Assembly: GCA_026874595.1 (NCBI GenBank) | Contig: CM049314.1 | Span: 13,260,729 to 13,324,728, forward strand | Direction of reading: 5' to 3' | Origin: Sipunculus nudus | Lineage: Eukaryota > Annelida > Sipuncula > Golfingiida > Sipunculidae | Length of the DNA stretch: 64,000 nucleotides | In this document: positions 46,673 through 60,308 of the stretch, one piece after another | Numbering within the stretch: position 1 is the first letter of the stretch | Layout: every line of letters begins with the position of its first letter | Translations under genes and position numbers: made by a program | The notes under the pieces: model-generated | The model's database searches: none | Seen by the model: only the letters and a program-made list of their open reading frames with translations | Told to the model about the DNA's origin: nothing

Positions 46673-46772
46673 CATCCCCGTGGAATGTGACCAAGAAACA
46701 CTTCCTGATGCTTCAGTAAGCAACAATGGAAATAACGAACCAATATATGCTGAATTGCCATTTACAGATTAA
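46673..46772 (+). pseudogene. Out-of-frame cytoplasmic tail of LRR-Ig locus 4
   Basis: In the frame one step away from the open frame, the DNA encodes SDIPVECDQETLP...NNGNNEPIYAELPFTD and a stop. The tyrosine motif is intact although the receptor frame does not reach it without a frame change. Confidence 0.7.
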
Positions 46773-49122
46773 CATTGTGTGGATTGCTGTCCTGGATTGA
46801 AATGACTGTCTAAATGCAGATATGTTTGTTATAGAGTTTAATATAATATTCATATATTTAGTGTGTGTGTACAGTATGTAAATAGTGTTTATAAATATAT
46901 AATCCATTTCACACTTGTAATGAGAAATCAATCCAGCTTGAGAATGTATACAGAATAGATAGCAATGTTTCCATACAGATACAACTGATTTTTGATAAAC
47001 TCAAAAATAATGTAACATCTTATGAATCTGAATATAAACATAGTCCTTCTCATCATTATAATCTAATAATCCACCGAACGTGGTATCAGGCTCATAGATT
47101 GCAAGTATTGAGAGTGGAGAAATACTGCGCGTACGGTAAATATATAACAACTTGCTAGACTAGGAAGTGTTGCTTACTGAATTGCGATACGGTTGTTTTA
47201 TTCTGTCTCAGGGTATTCTAGACGAATACGGCCACATGTGTGGACATAATTATTACCTTCTAGAGTTAGAAGTTCTCTGATCAATGATATGGTAATCACA
47301 CCAAATAATTTTAGTTTGACCTCCAAATTCTAGTTGTAGGGTTATCAGCACACCAGTCTACTCTTTATAAGGTCTTTTTGTCTACGAAACGTGAATGAGT
47401 GGATCTGGGGGACAGTCAACTCCAGGGAACATTACGTATTAGGGATACAGAAGAAGGGAAAACTCTCGGACAGATTTGACATAAATGATCAGTGGACCTT
47501 CTATCCAGAAAGTAAGCAACAATTTTATAAAAATAACAAAATGACTGCAAGAAGAGTTACCCCATCATAAACAATGTAACGTTGTTCCAAAAAATAATGT
47601 GATATTATATGGATGGTTTGTGGTATGTATTTCTCTCTGTTAAAAAGAAGAAATAAATAAAACAACTGCTTTGAATTGGAATAAGTTTGTTTGATGTCAA
47701 TAATGCATATGCATAAGACACATATAGTAGGAATATATGAGAACGATTTGTTAACAATGTCTATTTCACTGATTCCCCGATCTCTTACATTTCTTTGGCC
47801 GTTAGGATCTCTATACTATGTGTCTGTCGTATGATATAATAAGCCATGACAAGCTATTAAAGGAATAGGAAGTTTCTGGTAATATTACCGTCACGTGACA
47901 TCGTCAATTATAAAGAATGTTTGAGCAAAAGCTATCTGTATACAGACAAGCACCTGTAATAGGTCAACCCGATATGTGGCATTCTTTTAACGTAACATAT
48001 TTCATGAAAACATAGCGTACCCCATGTAACATAAAATATAAAATATTTTTTTTGTTTTGCCACTCAAGTTTTTCTGTTAATGGACGTTATCATGTACTTA
48101 TTTTCAACATATCAATAATAAGACTATGACTGTTGTGTCCACAAAAGCAGTGGTAGTTTAGGTGCAAATGGAAAATTTAAATTTTAAGTTTTTCCGAAAG
48201 TGAAACATGGGTATACCCTTAGTTCAAAATACAGCTACTAATTCAATGATTACGTACTTTACTAAGCATAATAATTGTAGGATCCAGGTTCCAGATAATC
48301 ATAATTATTCAGATGAAAAGTAATAAATGGGCAAACAAATATGTTTAAATAACCAGCAGTTCCAATGTAAGAGACAAATTGGATAAAATAACTTATAATA
48401 AAAGAAATGTTTGCTGATGGCAGAAACGTATGCGGTCCCTATAAAACCAGGAACTTGATATGATATGGAGTGTCACTGTTCTCACCGGCTGGCGACGATG
48501 TAAAATCAAAGAATAAGAAACAGACTTTCCCCATTTGGCTTATCTCGTAGCATGCAAACAGAAATGTTTGAATGAAGTTACTACTGATAATTCCAAGTCA
48601 TTATCAATAATAAGAGCACTCACTGACAACCGAATAAGGAGACAAATTCTTTATTTTATTTATATAAAACCACAGGATTACGAGAGGCAAATAATCTTTT
48701 TTTTAAACTTTTGCCATAAGGATGTGAAGACTCCGTAATAGCAGATTAGCAAATGCTATTGACCTATACTTTTTCAAAATTCTGACACAATGCAAACACA
48801 ATGCAAAGAATTTTTTAATTCGATTCCTTTATTTAAATAAGTATCATGCTCATTGATCCTTCTGTTTCAGTGCTTCTGCCTTCAGCTTCAAGTAAGGCTT
48901 TGGTTAAGTTGATGTAATCGATCGACGTTACGATTAATTTTTCCTTGTTATGATGATGCCCTAAGATTCATCATAAAGAGAAAATGTGTTCTAACCCCCG
49001 TCAGTTCTACTGATATACCTCTCATTTTGCCACATGGATCAGGGAATATAAACATATATTAAGTTCAACTCCTGTGGGTATTTTTTTATATAACCAACCG
49101 TTAATGATGTAAATGATAAATG

Positions 49123-49173
<51 letters not shown>

Positions 49174-49674
49174 TGTTTATGAACATCCCAGAATATCGTG
49201 TCGGGTCTAATATAACGAGAAAGCTCACAATGGACCGAAAAAAAACTGTTTTCACCTAGTTTATTCAATTTAAGTTATGTTCAATAAAATTCTCCTTCCG
49301 TGCCACCCGCCATAGGTGTTCCACTCACAGGTACATCATGTGTTAATACATTGTCTGGATGGTGGTTGTATATACACAAAGCAAACAAGGGAGTGTGTAT
49401 TCCTTTTTTAACCAGATTGGCGGCGGGATAAAAGCAGTATATACTGATTTATAACTTGACTGAAGAATATAAGGTATATAACTGGTGGCGAGGAGCTCAG
49501 AATTACTACTGGTAACTACATGAAATTATAAGCAATGTACATCGAATGAGAACAATTCTTAATAACAGAATAATGAGATAAAAACACTACTTTCTACATT
49601 TGGGAAATCCTAGGATTACGAGATGCAAACAATTTTAATTTTTTTTCTCTCACACATACCAGAAAGGATTTAAA
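46773..49674. other. Spacer between family-1 and family-2 loci, unit B
   Basis: Counterpart of 20545-23813, shorter by several hundred bases near 48770-48830 and diverged by a few percent. It contains a (CT)n array (49123-49170). The short ORFs here are not supported. Confidence 0.5.
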
Positions 49675-50770
49675 ATGACTTTGATATTAATTGCCCTCGG
49701 ACTATTCCTATCTTTCAGCAATTCAGCCAGACTGTGGCCACATGAATGCCGTTGTACTGGTGATGGAGACTCATGTACAGGCAAGAATCTGACGAACGTG
49801 CCAGGTAATATTTCTAATTCCATTAAATATTTTTAGCTGGCAAGTAATATCATCGTGACACCAAAAATCATAGGAATTGCAGACTTCCGCTTTGACAGAC
49901 TTTCCCTACTAGATTTTTCGATGAATCTGATAAATCCTCTGGAATCAAAGCCATTCAAATTCCTTTCTGGTTTGTCGTACCTCGTACTAAAGGAAACAAA
50001 TATCGACAATTGCGAGGACTTCACCTTGGCCTCCAAAGCTTGAATCGATAGACTTGAGACACAACCAAATCACGTATCCTTCTTACGTGCACGAGCTGCC
50101 TAGTGTTCAGTACCTGACGCTTACGGGGAACCCATTTAAATGTGTGTGTAAAACAGACCCTTTTTGGGAGTATTTGAAGCCAGGTGTGAGCACTAAGTGG
50201 ACATGTGAATCTCCGGACGAAATGTCCATTCTGAATGCTACTATTCAGGTGAGGTACCATAAACAGCCAGAGGCAAACAATCATGTTCCGCTTAGTATCC
50301 GTCGCACTGGTTCTCAGTAAGATGACATGTACTTTAACTGAAAACCCTTTGCAAGCTCTAATGTCTGGTGGGAGAAAAATGCTTGGTGTGTCGCAGAAGG
50401 TGTCCCAGCACCTCCTATTGCAGTTGCTGGAACAGAAGGTAGAAACTTTACAACTGGGAGTATTATAGCACATACTGCAGCAAACGAACGGTACACTTTT
50501 ACGGCAGTGAATATTCTGGGACAAAGGGTTGCTACAATCTTCGTATTAACTGCTATGACAGCTTATGACACAGTTAATGCCACGCGCATGGAAGGGGACA
50601 ATGTTCTTCTCTTTGTATTAAGCCTGATTGTGTTGGGGTTGTCTGTTTTGGTCTTATTGTATTCTTGTGCTATATTAATATCCAATCTACGTGTTTGTGA
50701 AAGGGTTGCAAATAATGATACACGTTACACGGAAGTGGCCGAAGAACCGATTTACGCTTTAGTTTCCTAA
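49675..50770 (+). pseudogene. LRR-Ig receptor pseudogene (family 2, unit B)
   Basis: Starts MTLILIALGLFLSFSNSARLWPHECRC, where the first N-cap Cys has become Trp. The in-frame TAG at 49834 and the frame break near 50040 are shared with unit A. The C-cap (NPFKCVCKTDPFW...WTC) is intact here, unlike in unit A. The frame is then lost between about 50320 and 50350. The Ig domain (NAWCVAEGVPAPP...RYTFTAVNILG, with the second Ig Cys changed to Phe) runs without a stop through the membrane segment (LLFVLSLIVLGLSVLVLLYSCAIL) to the tail RYTEVAEEPIYALVS and TAA at 50768-50770. Confidence 0.8.
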
Positions 50771-50883
50771 ACAATGGAAATGAACAAAGATGCAATCGTA
50801 ACCATACTGCAAGTACACTGTGTCTGCTAAAAAGACGTCTTCAGCGACTATTGTGGGACATTTCTGGAAACAGGCTGTTAAAG

Positions 50884-51060
50884 GTCAAGCGGATGAAGAA
50901 TAATGTTTCCCCTAAGTAATGAGCTGATTATACAAGGTTTTTCTGTTTTGTTGTTATTCTGTTCTCATATAAATATCCGATCTACGTGTCGGTAAAAGGG
51001 GTGCGCATAATGATACATGTTACACTGACGTGACTCATGAACCCTATGAAAGCAGGGGGT
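50884..51060 (+). pseudogene. Decayed membrane/tail module of family 2 (unit B)
   Basis: Counterpart of 25014-25190, with early stops. Confidence 0.55.
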
Positions 51061-51366
51061 TTTCTGAACAACGTAAAAAATCAAAGGAAATAATCATGCA
51101 AGTACAACGTTAATCCACTGTATTAATTTCACATGGATTGTCCAAATATATATTATAACTACTCGATGCAATCTCCGAGGCTCAGGTGGTGTCGTGGCGG
51201 AGGGAACCTGGGGACAACCACCAGGTTTTGTCCGGCAACTACGTCCCACTACCACACCGGGGATCGTACCTCAAAAGCCACCTGAGCGCGTCTAATAGAG
51301 CGTTACCATAAATACACATACTGGGCGGCTTTTGTTTAGAGATTTCAGAAAGCAGAACTTCTTGAG

Positions 51367-51627
51367 ATGTCAAGCGGAGCAAGCGATGTTTTCCCCTTGG
51401 TATTTAGCCTGGCTGTGCTTTGTTTGTTTGCTTTGATCGTATTCTGTGCTATTATGCTATATTGGTATCCGACACTGATTGTGAAAGGAGTGAACCTAAT
51501 GATACACGTAACATGTATATGGGTGATGAATTTACGCAGTCTTTTCGTAAACGACGGAGACGAAGGAATTCACAAAGTTAGCAGTTCTTTCTTATCAAAA
51601 CATGCATTCGGCGAATTAGAAAAATAA
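51367..51627 (+). CDS. Small putative membrane protein, 86 aa (unit B)
   Basis: Counterpart of 25497-25757, same length and start, one hydrophobic segment (PLVFSLAVLCLFALIVFCAI). The frame has stayed open in both units while the adjacent family-2 receptor frames have not. With only 86 codons this may still be chance. Confidence 0.3.
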   Translation: MSSGASDVFPLVFSLAVLCLFALIVFCAIMLYWYPTLIVKGVNLMIHVTCIWVMNLRSLFVNDGDEGIHKVSSSFLSKHAFGELEK

Positions 51628-54062
51628 AGCTAACAGAACTATAGAGGGTATATGAATAAATACTCAACCACGCCATAAGGACTTATGTGGACAATTTTGG
51701 GGGGGGCGGGGGGACTACACTGGTTGTAAACCCTCAAGAATAATGTATTTTATCATAGCCAGCTGCTGAACATCTTTGAAAACCTCATTTGTAAATAACT
51801 ATGAAAATTAAAAATCTTTAACAGGTTTTACATGTCAGTAAGTACATTGATAGAGGAGTGTACCTACTTAATTTATTTCAACTAAATCGGTTTTTCACTT
51901 GCCTGATGTATTACCTGTGTAAGGCAATATCAGTTAAGTTAGAAATTTATTTCAATTTAGGATTTTAAAAATACAAATCACGTCTGGTCAACAAACAGCA
52001 CAAAAAAGCTTAATCAGAGAAACTTCTGGTAAATCTAAAAAGACCTGCCGGGAAATTTCCTGCAGAACCGTTTGTTCCTTCCGGAATTAAAAAGCATTTA
52101 AAGTATGAAATGTCCCAAGAACTGTTAGAAAGGAATTCAAAAATTTTATTCTTTATTCTCTTCATTTCCAGTTTAAGCTCGTTCATAATTACATTCCAGT
52201 TAATCAGATACTGTACTGATGGGGACTCTGATTAACGAGACTGTGTTTTTACTGTTTCTCAGAGCCAGAACAATCTCGTATATATTTGTCGATTTCAATT
52301 TGCAATTGCGCTTTATTAAACAAGTAAAATAATGGTTACAAAAAGCAGGTTGAGAGCTCCTGAAGATTTATGACGTTACAATACGTTATGGTATATTCGT
52401 GAATGGAAGCAGAAAAAAAATGTGTTTATCATAATTTTAAATATTTAAAAAAAAACGTATATAATCACGGGAGGGCAAGTATTGCCTTTTAGTATATTTA
52501 AGCCATTACAACGGAATGATGAGAAATTATTGAGAATAATTACAGATAATTTAGATGTAAATATTTAAGTACATTTATCCATGTATGGGGTTGATACAGC
52601 TGTTTGCTTTTGTCTATATATAGATATATTAAATTTGATTTTTTTTTTTTAAACCTTGCCAGTGATGTAACAATGTTGATGTGAATCTGGGGGTATCTCG
52701 AATAAAAAAAAACTGCATATTTGTTTGTTTGTTCAAACATTGGTGAAAAAGCGGTCGACGCTGATTGGGTGTTGAATCAATTCCTATATCGCCTATGTTA
52801 TGTCAACACCCCATCACTATTATGAAAATATTATCATACTTCCTATTCATATTTCGTATTTCCATTTAGTAATTAGCACAAATAACCAAACGCAAATTTG
52901 CGGCCACGCTTAATTGTCAAGAATCCAAAACTTATAACTTTTTTAGCGTTGTATTTAGCCCCGTTCTTGTCATTATCGACAATATAAACAAATTACTAGC
53001 GAACATATTTTCTCTGCATATGCAAACATAATATTTAAAAATATAACTATCATAATGTATATTGTATTAACCCAGAATCGTCGGTCTGGTTCTTATATTT
53101 GTTTATATTTGTTAATATTTCTGCAATACTATGATCTATGATCTCAGCTTCCTATCTTATGCCTAGCGTCGTTACCTGGTGTCATGTTTTGCCAAATATC
53201 CTACCACTCTATCATCTTTGCCCGTCAGATTAACTCTCGTGTGCAGCCGGGCATGGCGAAGAGTACGGAGTGCTTCTTTCTCCCATTTATAAAAATCCTT
53301 TCAAAATCACCAGATGAATAAATATCCTGTTTAACTGCTTCGTCATGCCCCCCCCCCCTTGCACACACATAATAAAAGACGCAGTGACCTATATGGTATG
53401 TAAAATTTATTTACGAAACAGGTCGGTCGAAATTGCGCTGCACACCATTAAAGATATTCACAACGCATGTCAATTATTTGAATAGTTTTATTATATTATA
53501 TATAATAAAATATACTCATGTTAGTTCCATGATCTTAACATTGCTAAACATAGACTCACCTCTTTTGCCTTTAAAATATCTTTGGCAATCATCTAATATC
53601 TTCTAATAAATACCCTGAGAAAAATTATATTTATTTATGTACATTAAATGTGGACATAAGATGTATAAAGAAACAAAATTAAATTCAGGTAAAAGTTATA
53701 AAGTCTTTTGCGTACTTTACTTGGTCTATCCGAAAATCATATACATTTTTAGAAGTTATACAATGTTGGAATAGGAGGACTAGGCTAATTTAAGTGAGGA
53801 AAAAATTATCCGCAGATTACAAATATTTCAGTAACCATGTGATCATACATGCTGAAAACCTTAAGTAATACATTGTTCAATGTCCGGATTTCAAACATTA
53901 TCATTAGCTTCTTTGGGTCGACTCCATCCGTGAATGTACTAGGGCTACTTCACTTAATTGAATCTATTAGTCAAATGTAGGCACATTCTATCAAGGATAA
54001 AGAAAGAGATAACACATTTTGACAGATTTTCTGATCTTTCAGATAAAGCTGCCCATTGAACT
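51628..54062. other. 3' spacer of unit B
   Basis: Counterpart of 25758-28660 but without the SINE. It includes a poly(C) tract near 53347. No gene is seen. Confidence 0.5.
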
Positions 54063-54926
54063 CGATAGATTTATTTGAAAGATTTAACAGGTTTCAAAAA
54101 TCCAATAGGACGCTTGATGTTAAGGATAGGCAGAGAGAACATACTTACAAATGATCAGCAGAACTTGTACCTATAGACAGTACAAAATAATATTGTATAT
54201 GAAATGAAAAAAATAGATTTTCGGATTTTTCGTCAATTAATAGGGTTTGAATAGACTTCATCTGCTTTGCATGTTCTCTGTTAAAACAAAGTATAGAGGA
54301 CTATTGTGGAGTCACTTCTGTTTGTTTGATGCTGACAATGCCTATGCACAGATTACATCTGGTATGAATATAGGCAAACGATGTGTAAACAAAGGTGTAT
54401 TTCATTTTATTCCCTTGACCTCTGAAACATAATTGGCCATTGAGCAAGTCCAAACTATATGTCTGTCGTCGGTTGAAACAAACCTTTCACACGTCATCCA
54501 GGGAATAAGATCGTCCTTTGGATACTAAAGCGCGTAACATCATCACTAATGAACAATATTAAAAAATACATTACGTATATACAAACAGGCCCCTTTAATA
54601 GGTCAGTCCGATATCTGGCATTATTGTAATGTAACGTATTCCATGTTATATAACACGCAAATTTCCGTTACCACGGCTTTCACTGTAAACAGACGTCATC
54701 ATGTGTTATCCAAATTTGAACAGATAAATTATACGTATGTATGTTTTTATCTGTTAAACTCTCAGACCAACATTATTATAACTTCCACGAGATAAGTAAT
54801 GTGCCGGCTATTAATCCTAAATGATGTAAGTAGTTTCATATAAATGTATGTGCAACTGCTTGTGACATATATTTAGACCTAGGCTTGTAGTGAAATCCTG
54901 TCCAAGCATTTTCTTAACTGGCAGAA
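54063..54926. other. 5' spacer of LRR-Ig locus 5
   Basis: Diverged version of the spacer at 9240-11282 and 16680-19425, ending in the conserved CATATAAAT-containing block near 54836, about 90 bp before the start codon. No gene is seen. Confidence 0.45.
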
Positions 54927-56065
54927 ATGTTCAGAGCTAATTTCCTGGTGTGGCATTTAGTCCTTTTACTTTCGCAAGACACATCTGGTACTTCATCCCC
55001 GACTGTATGCGAATGCGAAAGACCTACGGTAATATGTAATGGAAGAAACTTGACAAAAATTCTTGAAAACATAACACACACTGCGAACGTTATTTTTCTT
55101 TCTTGGAACAACATTAGTACAGTTGAGGCCTTAGAAGGCTACCCAATTAGGAAATGTGATCTCAAGTGGTTTGACGTCTCTTACAATAAGCTACAAACTA
55201 TGTCCTCTGCATCTTTCCAAAAAATTGATAGATTGGAACATCTTTCGTTGAGAGGGAATAGGATCAAAGACATCAAGAAAGTCATACCATGGCTAGACGG
55301 AATGATATGGATAGATCTAAGAGAAAACCACATTCAGTTCACAGGGTATATAACGCAACTGCCCATGATCCAGTTCCTGTCGCTTGAAGGGAATCAATGA
55401 ACTGCGTTTGTAAAGTCAATGGCTTTAAAGAGTTCTGGAAGGGTGTCAATATTGAGTGGACGTGCGCATCACCAAGTAGCATTGCTAATTTAAATAGTTC
55501 CGTTCGTATCGACTACCATGTAGAGTCAAAATGGAATATTTACTTCCCATTTGGAGCTGTTGAAGTTGCGTCTAAACTGAAACACACTTATGAGAACTTT
55601 ACCTCCTGCTATCCACCAAAGGTAAGCTGGAATGTTATGGAGAAAAACGTAGTGTGTGTAGCTCATGGCTTGCCTGAACCGGATGTGTATGTTGAAAGTT
55701 CTAGGCAAACAATCACTGGAAAAGGAAATGTGACTATATCGAAGCTTCAAAATGAACGGTATTTGTGTAACGGTAAGAATATGATAGGTAAAAGTGAAGA
55801 TGCGGTGTTTTTATATGTTTTTGCAGATAGGGGGAATAAGTTCAAAATGAACGAGCCCTTGTATTTACCTTTCGGTTTGGCTTTAATTGGCTTCCCTAAT
55901 TTGTTGATGTTATGTGTTGTCATAGTAATGAGATTTTCTGACATCACCGTTGAAGATGAACAAGAAGCACATGAGGATACTACAATAAACAACGATGGAA
56001 ACAACGAACCAATATATGCAGAATTACCAATGACAGATAAGCATTCTCTGAAGTTCTGTGCCTAG
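54927..56065 (+). pseudogene. LRR-Ig receptor locus 5 (family 1), one frameshift
   Basis: Starts MFRANFLVWHLVLLLSQDTSG, then the N-cap (CECERPTVICNG) and LRRs, open to residue 157 (EGNQ stop). One base is missing at about 55395-55397 relative to the paralogues (GNKLNCVC). One step over, the frame is open for 222 codons: C-cap (MNCVCKVNGFKEFW...WTC), Ig (VVCVAHGLPEPD...RYLCNGKN), membrane segment (LALIGFPNLLMLCVVIVM), an acidic linker (VEDEQEAHED) and the tail NNDGNNEPIYAELPMTDKHSLKFCA. Apart from this single base everything expected of a full receptor is present, so this locus could be functional if the base is an assembly error or allelic. Confidence 0.75.
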
Positions 56066-56132
56066 ACTAGGCTATCTTTATTCAGTTACTTTTTGTTTTA
56101 CATATTTTGAAGAAGTATTTAATACAATATTC

Positions 56133-56192
<60 letters not shown>

Positions 56193-57965
56193 TGTGCCTA
56201 CAGTATGTATAAAGTGTGTATAAATATGTCATCGTTTTCACTCAAGTAATGAGAAACTAAAGCTGCATGGGTATTGCACATATATACAAAATAAATAACA
56301 CTTTATACATTTATATAGAACACAGATGTTTGAAAAACAAAGTAAGAATGTTACATTGGCCAGATCTAAATATACACATAATGCCTTTCATAATTATAAG
56401 CTAGCACCCTTATTTACTCTCACTTAAATACGTTTCTATGAAAAAATATTTTACATGTCAAACGTTCAAAACGTGGAATCAGATTCAATGATTACATATA
56501 CTTAGGGAAGGGGAATACTGCGCGTGCGACATATACTTAACAGCTTGCTTAACTAGGAAGTATGGCTTACTCGATGGCGATGGTTGTTTTATACTTTCTT
56601 AGGGTATTTGGGACAAATACGTAAACATACAGCAGACTTATTACCTGCATGATTGGGAGACTGTCTGATCAATGGCATGGTAATCACATAAAAAGTTTGA
56701 CCTTCAAATACTAGTTGTAAGGTTTGACAAAATCAGTACACCAGTCTGCTCTATATATGGTTTTTGGTCTGACTACGAAACTTTAATGTGTGGGTCTGAG
56801 GAACAGTCAACTGCAGGGAACATTTAGTATCAGGGATGCAGAAGACGAGATAACTCTTTGGCAGATTTACAGATGTTCCAGATAAAGCTACTATTTGAAC
56901 AAGGTAAACAACCTTTGTCGCATGGTACAGGTTTAATTGAATCGAATAAGACACTTGACTTAAAGGATAGGCAGAGACAATCAGTACCCAGGAATTACAC
57001 AGCAATATTACATAACAAAATAGCTGCAAGAAGAGTTACCCTTCATCACCAATGTTGCGATGTTCCGACAAATTATGTGATTGTTAAAGACCGGTTGTGC
57101 TTTGTATTTCCTCTGTTAAAAGGGAAATAAAAAAAAAACAAATGCTGTGAAGTGGATTCAGTTTGTTGGATGTTAATCATATGCGTTTGACACATGTCAT
57201 ATGAATACATAACAGAAATTTGTGAACGGAGCTGTTTCACGTATTCCCTTGAATCCATTAAACTTCAAGCGCCTTTAAGGATCTCCATACCATGTGTTTG
57301 TCGTATGTTGAAAAAGCCATGACAAGTTTTTGGTAATACTACTGTCACGTGACATCGTCACTGGTAAACAATGTTAGAGGAAAAGCTATCTTAATACAGA
57401 AAGGCTCCTCTTATAGGTCAACCCGATATGTGGTATTCTTGTAACGTAACAAATTTCATGAAAACATAGCGTACCTAATGAAACACAAAATATAAATATT
57501 TTTTTGCCACTTAGGCTTTCACTATTAATTGACGTCATCATGTACTTGTTTTTAACATATCAATGATACGACTATGAATGTTGTGTCCGCAAAAGCAGTG
57601 GTAGTTTTGGTTCGGGTGGAAAATTTAAGTGTTAGGTTTTTCCGAAAGTGAAACGTGGGTTTACCCTTAGTTCAAAAATACAGCTACTAATTCTATGATT
57701 ACGTGCTGTACCTAGCATAATAACTGAAGAATCCAGGTACCAGATAACCATGATTTTTCAAATGAATAGTATTAAATGGGCAAATGACTATGATTAAATA
57801 ACCAGCAGTACCGATGTAATAGACTAATTGGATAAATGACTTGTAATAAAGGACATAATGTTTGCTGGTGGCAGTAGCGTATACGGTCAACATAAATCCA
57901 GGAACTTAATATGAGACGGCTGGCGACGATGTAAACATATAGAATATATATCTCTTCCATTTTAC
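56066..57965. other. Spacer downstream of LRR-Ig locus 5
   Basis: Contains a (TA)n array (about 56133-56190) and a diverged copy of the spacer at 20545-22330. The match to units A and B ends near 57950, where the LINE begins. No gene is seen. Confidence 0.5.
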
Positions 57966-60308
57966 CGATTTCCAATTACTGATCCCCTTTTGATTTGCAT
58001 ATATATGGAAAAGGCTTAATATGTTGAGACATGCTTTAAATAAAAAAATTTTACGTCTCGCTTGATATATAGAAACAGGTTTCATTTGGTTAGCAACATA
58101 TTAATTTAATGAATACATTTGATTACCTGAATGACATACAATAAATAACGACCACATTCCCTAAGTACAGCTAATTTAGATGTAGATGAACTTTATTTCA
58201 TGTTATATTTACATAATTTATAATGAACTCTTAATATAATATCACTCCTCGCATAACCCCACAACTCAAACCCATAGAACAAGATTTGTTTAATTAAACT
58301 GTCAACCAATAAAATAACTGTCTCACTGTTAAGTGACTTCATATTTATTAAAAGATTTAAAAATACTTAATGCTTTCTCAGACTCTAGTACCTGATGTCG
58401 TTGTGTTTTGTACCATGTTAAATTCATTGCAAAATAAATACCAAGAGATTTTTAAAATGGAACACTTTCTTTTTTCTTTTCTTGTAATACCATGCTTCGA
58501 CTTTATTCAGATGTCCACTATGCCTAAACATCATGATCTTTTTCTTAGCCACATTAACCCTCATACCATATTTAAAAAAAATTATATAAATGATTTATTT
58601 GATATTGTAATCTCTCTACTGTATCACTTCAATTAACTAGGTCATCTGCATACATTAGCATATTCAGATTTGGTCGATTTTTGTTTATAAAGATTCCCTG
58701 ACAATCTGCATCATTAATTTGTGTATGAAATTCACTTATAAAAAAATATTTTTTTTTATTAAGAATTTTAATATTTTTCTACATAGTATTCATATCGTAA
58801 GCACTTAATACTTTGCTTGTCTTATCAGCGAATCACTTCTCCTCCTTTATCTTACTTATTAGTTTTAAATATGATTTTACATGCTTATATTTGTCAAGGT
58901 AATTTAATACATTGGATTTTCTGTATCGGTTTAGTGCTAAGTATTAACTTTTTTCCATGGATTCATTTTCCTCATCCCACCATTATGGTTGTATTACTTT
59001 TCAATTAACATAGTATCTTACGTTACACCTTATTCAAAGTCTCTAAAGAATCAATATGAATATTGTACCTGCTTAACAGGACTTGTTTCCAACTCCTTAT
59101 CAAATGTGTGTAATAACTATACACATACACCTTGTTGATTTCCTGAACATATCTTGTTCAAATCCATTGCAGAATGCCTATATTTTACCTATTTCTTAAT
59201 TCAAGGAATTGTAGTATTGCCTCCTCACACGTGTCTACCATTATGTCAACACCTTTTAGGAAAGTTATTAGATAAATCACAATTCAACACCCTAAACTTT
59301 GTATTAAACAAACTATCTGTCTACAAACTATTGCCTTGTCAACCACGCTGCAACCACTGTGTGTTATAAATGTAAACACAGCGGGTATATCTCGACTAAC
59401 CCTACCATTCAAGATAAGTAAATCTGTTTCCCAACATAAATGCTGTAAACCCTATCCAAGTTTGTTGTTTACACAATATTTTGATATGGTTGGTACTTTG
59501 CATGTAATGCCCGATATGGAGGTTTCCAGCCCCAGCTATTTTAAAGGATCATTTTCAATTATATCAGTAAAACTGGCATTTAAATCTCCCATAATGATCA
59601 AATCTAATCATCTTATTCTGTCGAAATACTGTTAATTAGTTTTCTAGTCGAATGATCCCATCATTTTCTATCTTATTTTCATAAGGGGGGGGGGGGCGTT
59701 GGGGGCAATATAACAACATTCTATAGCAATATTTTTAAATACTCTTGAAGTACCTTCCTTTATATCAAAATCATGATATCTGTGTATTTAATAACCGTCT
59801 TTATAACAACATCAATGGTTTTGTGTACATATAACAAAACCCCACCTCTACCCAAACTCCCCTTGATTTACGATATCCTGTATAATCTGAAAGCATTTAT
59901 ATAGTCATCATCATCATTAGCCCAGGTTAGAGAAATACAACTGTTTGTATTCATTGTCTGAATATTAGTAAAAACTGTATTATGGGTCAAATATGAGTCA
60001 CTAATAAAGATGTCTCTTTTCCCTCTGGCTGTAGTGCAGGATCCCACACATTGTTTGTGTAGTTGGAAGGTTAGGGGATTAAAAGTTCAGTTTCCACAGG
60101 TGTGCCTGTTGTAGAGACTTGATAAATTAATTCAGGAATTTCACGTGAATTTCGGCTTATTTCCTAGAATCTTCCCTTAACTGGCTTTAATTTTTCACTG
60201 GTATTGTCGCATACATAAGTTGGACCATCTATGATCAATTTGTCAAAATTAAGGGATGCTGTTTTGCTATCTACCCTTGCCTTTATCATATGTGGTATCA
60301 AGTTACTT

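Larger units (their letters stand above)
28661..54062 (+). repeat. Tandem duplication unit B (about 13.3 kb plus 12-kb insertion)
   Basis: Repeats unit A in the same orientation. Its first 890 bp (28661-29548) match 14512-15406, then the transposon intervenes, and from 41632 onward the match to unit A resumes at 15413. Unit B carries the best-preserved family-1 locus (45653) and a family-2 pseudogene (49675). Confidence 0.9.
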
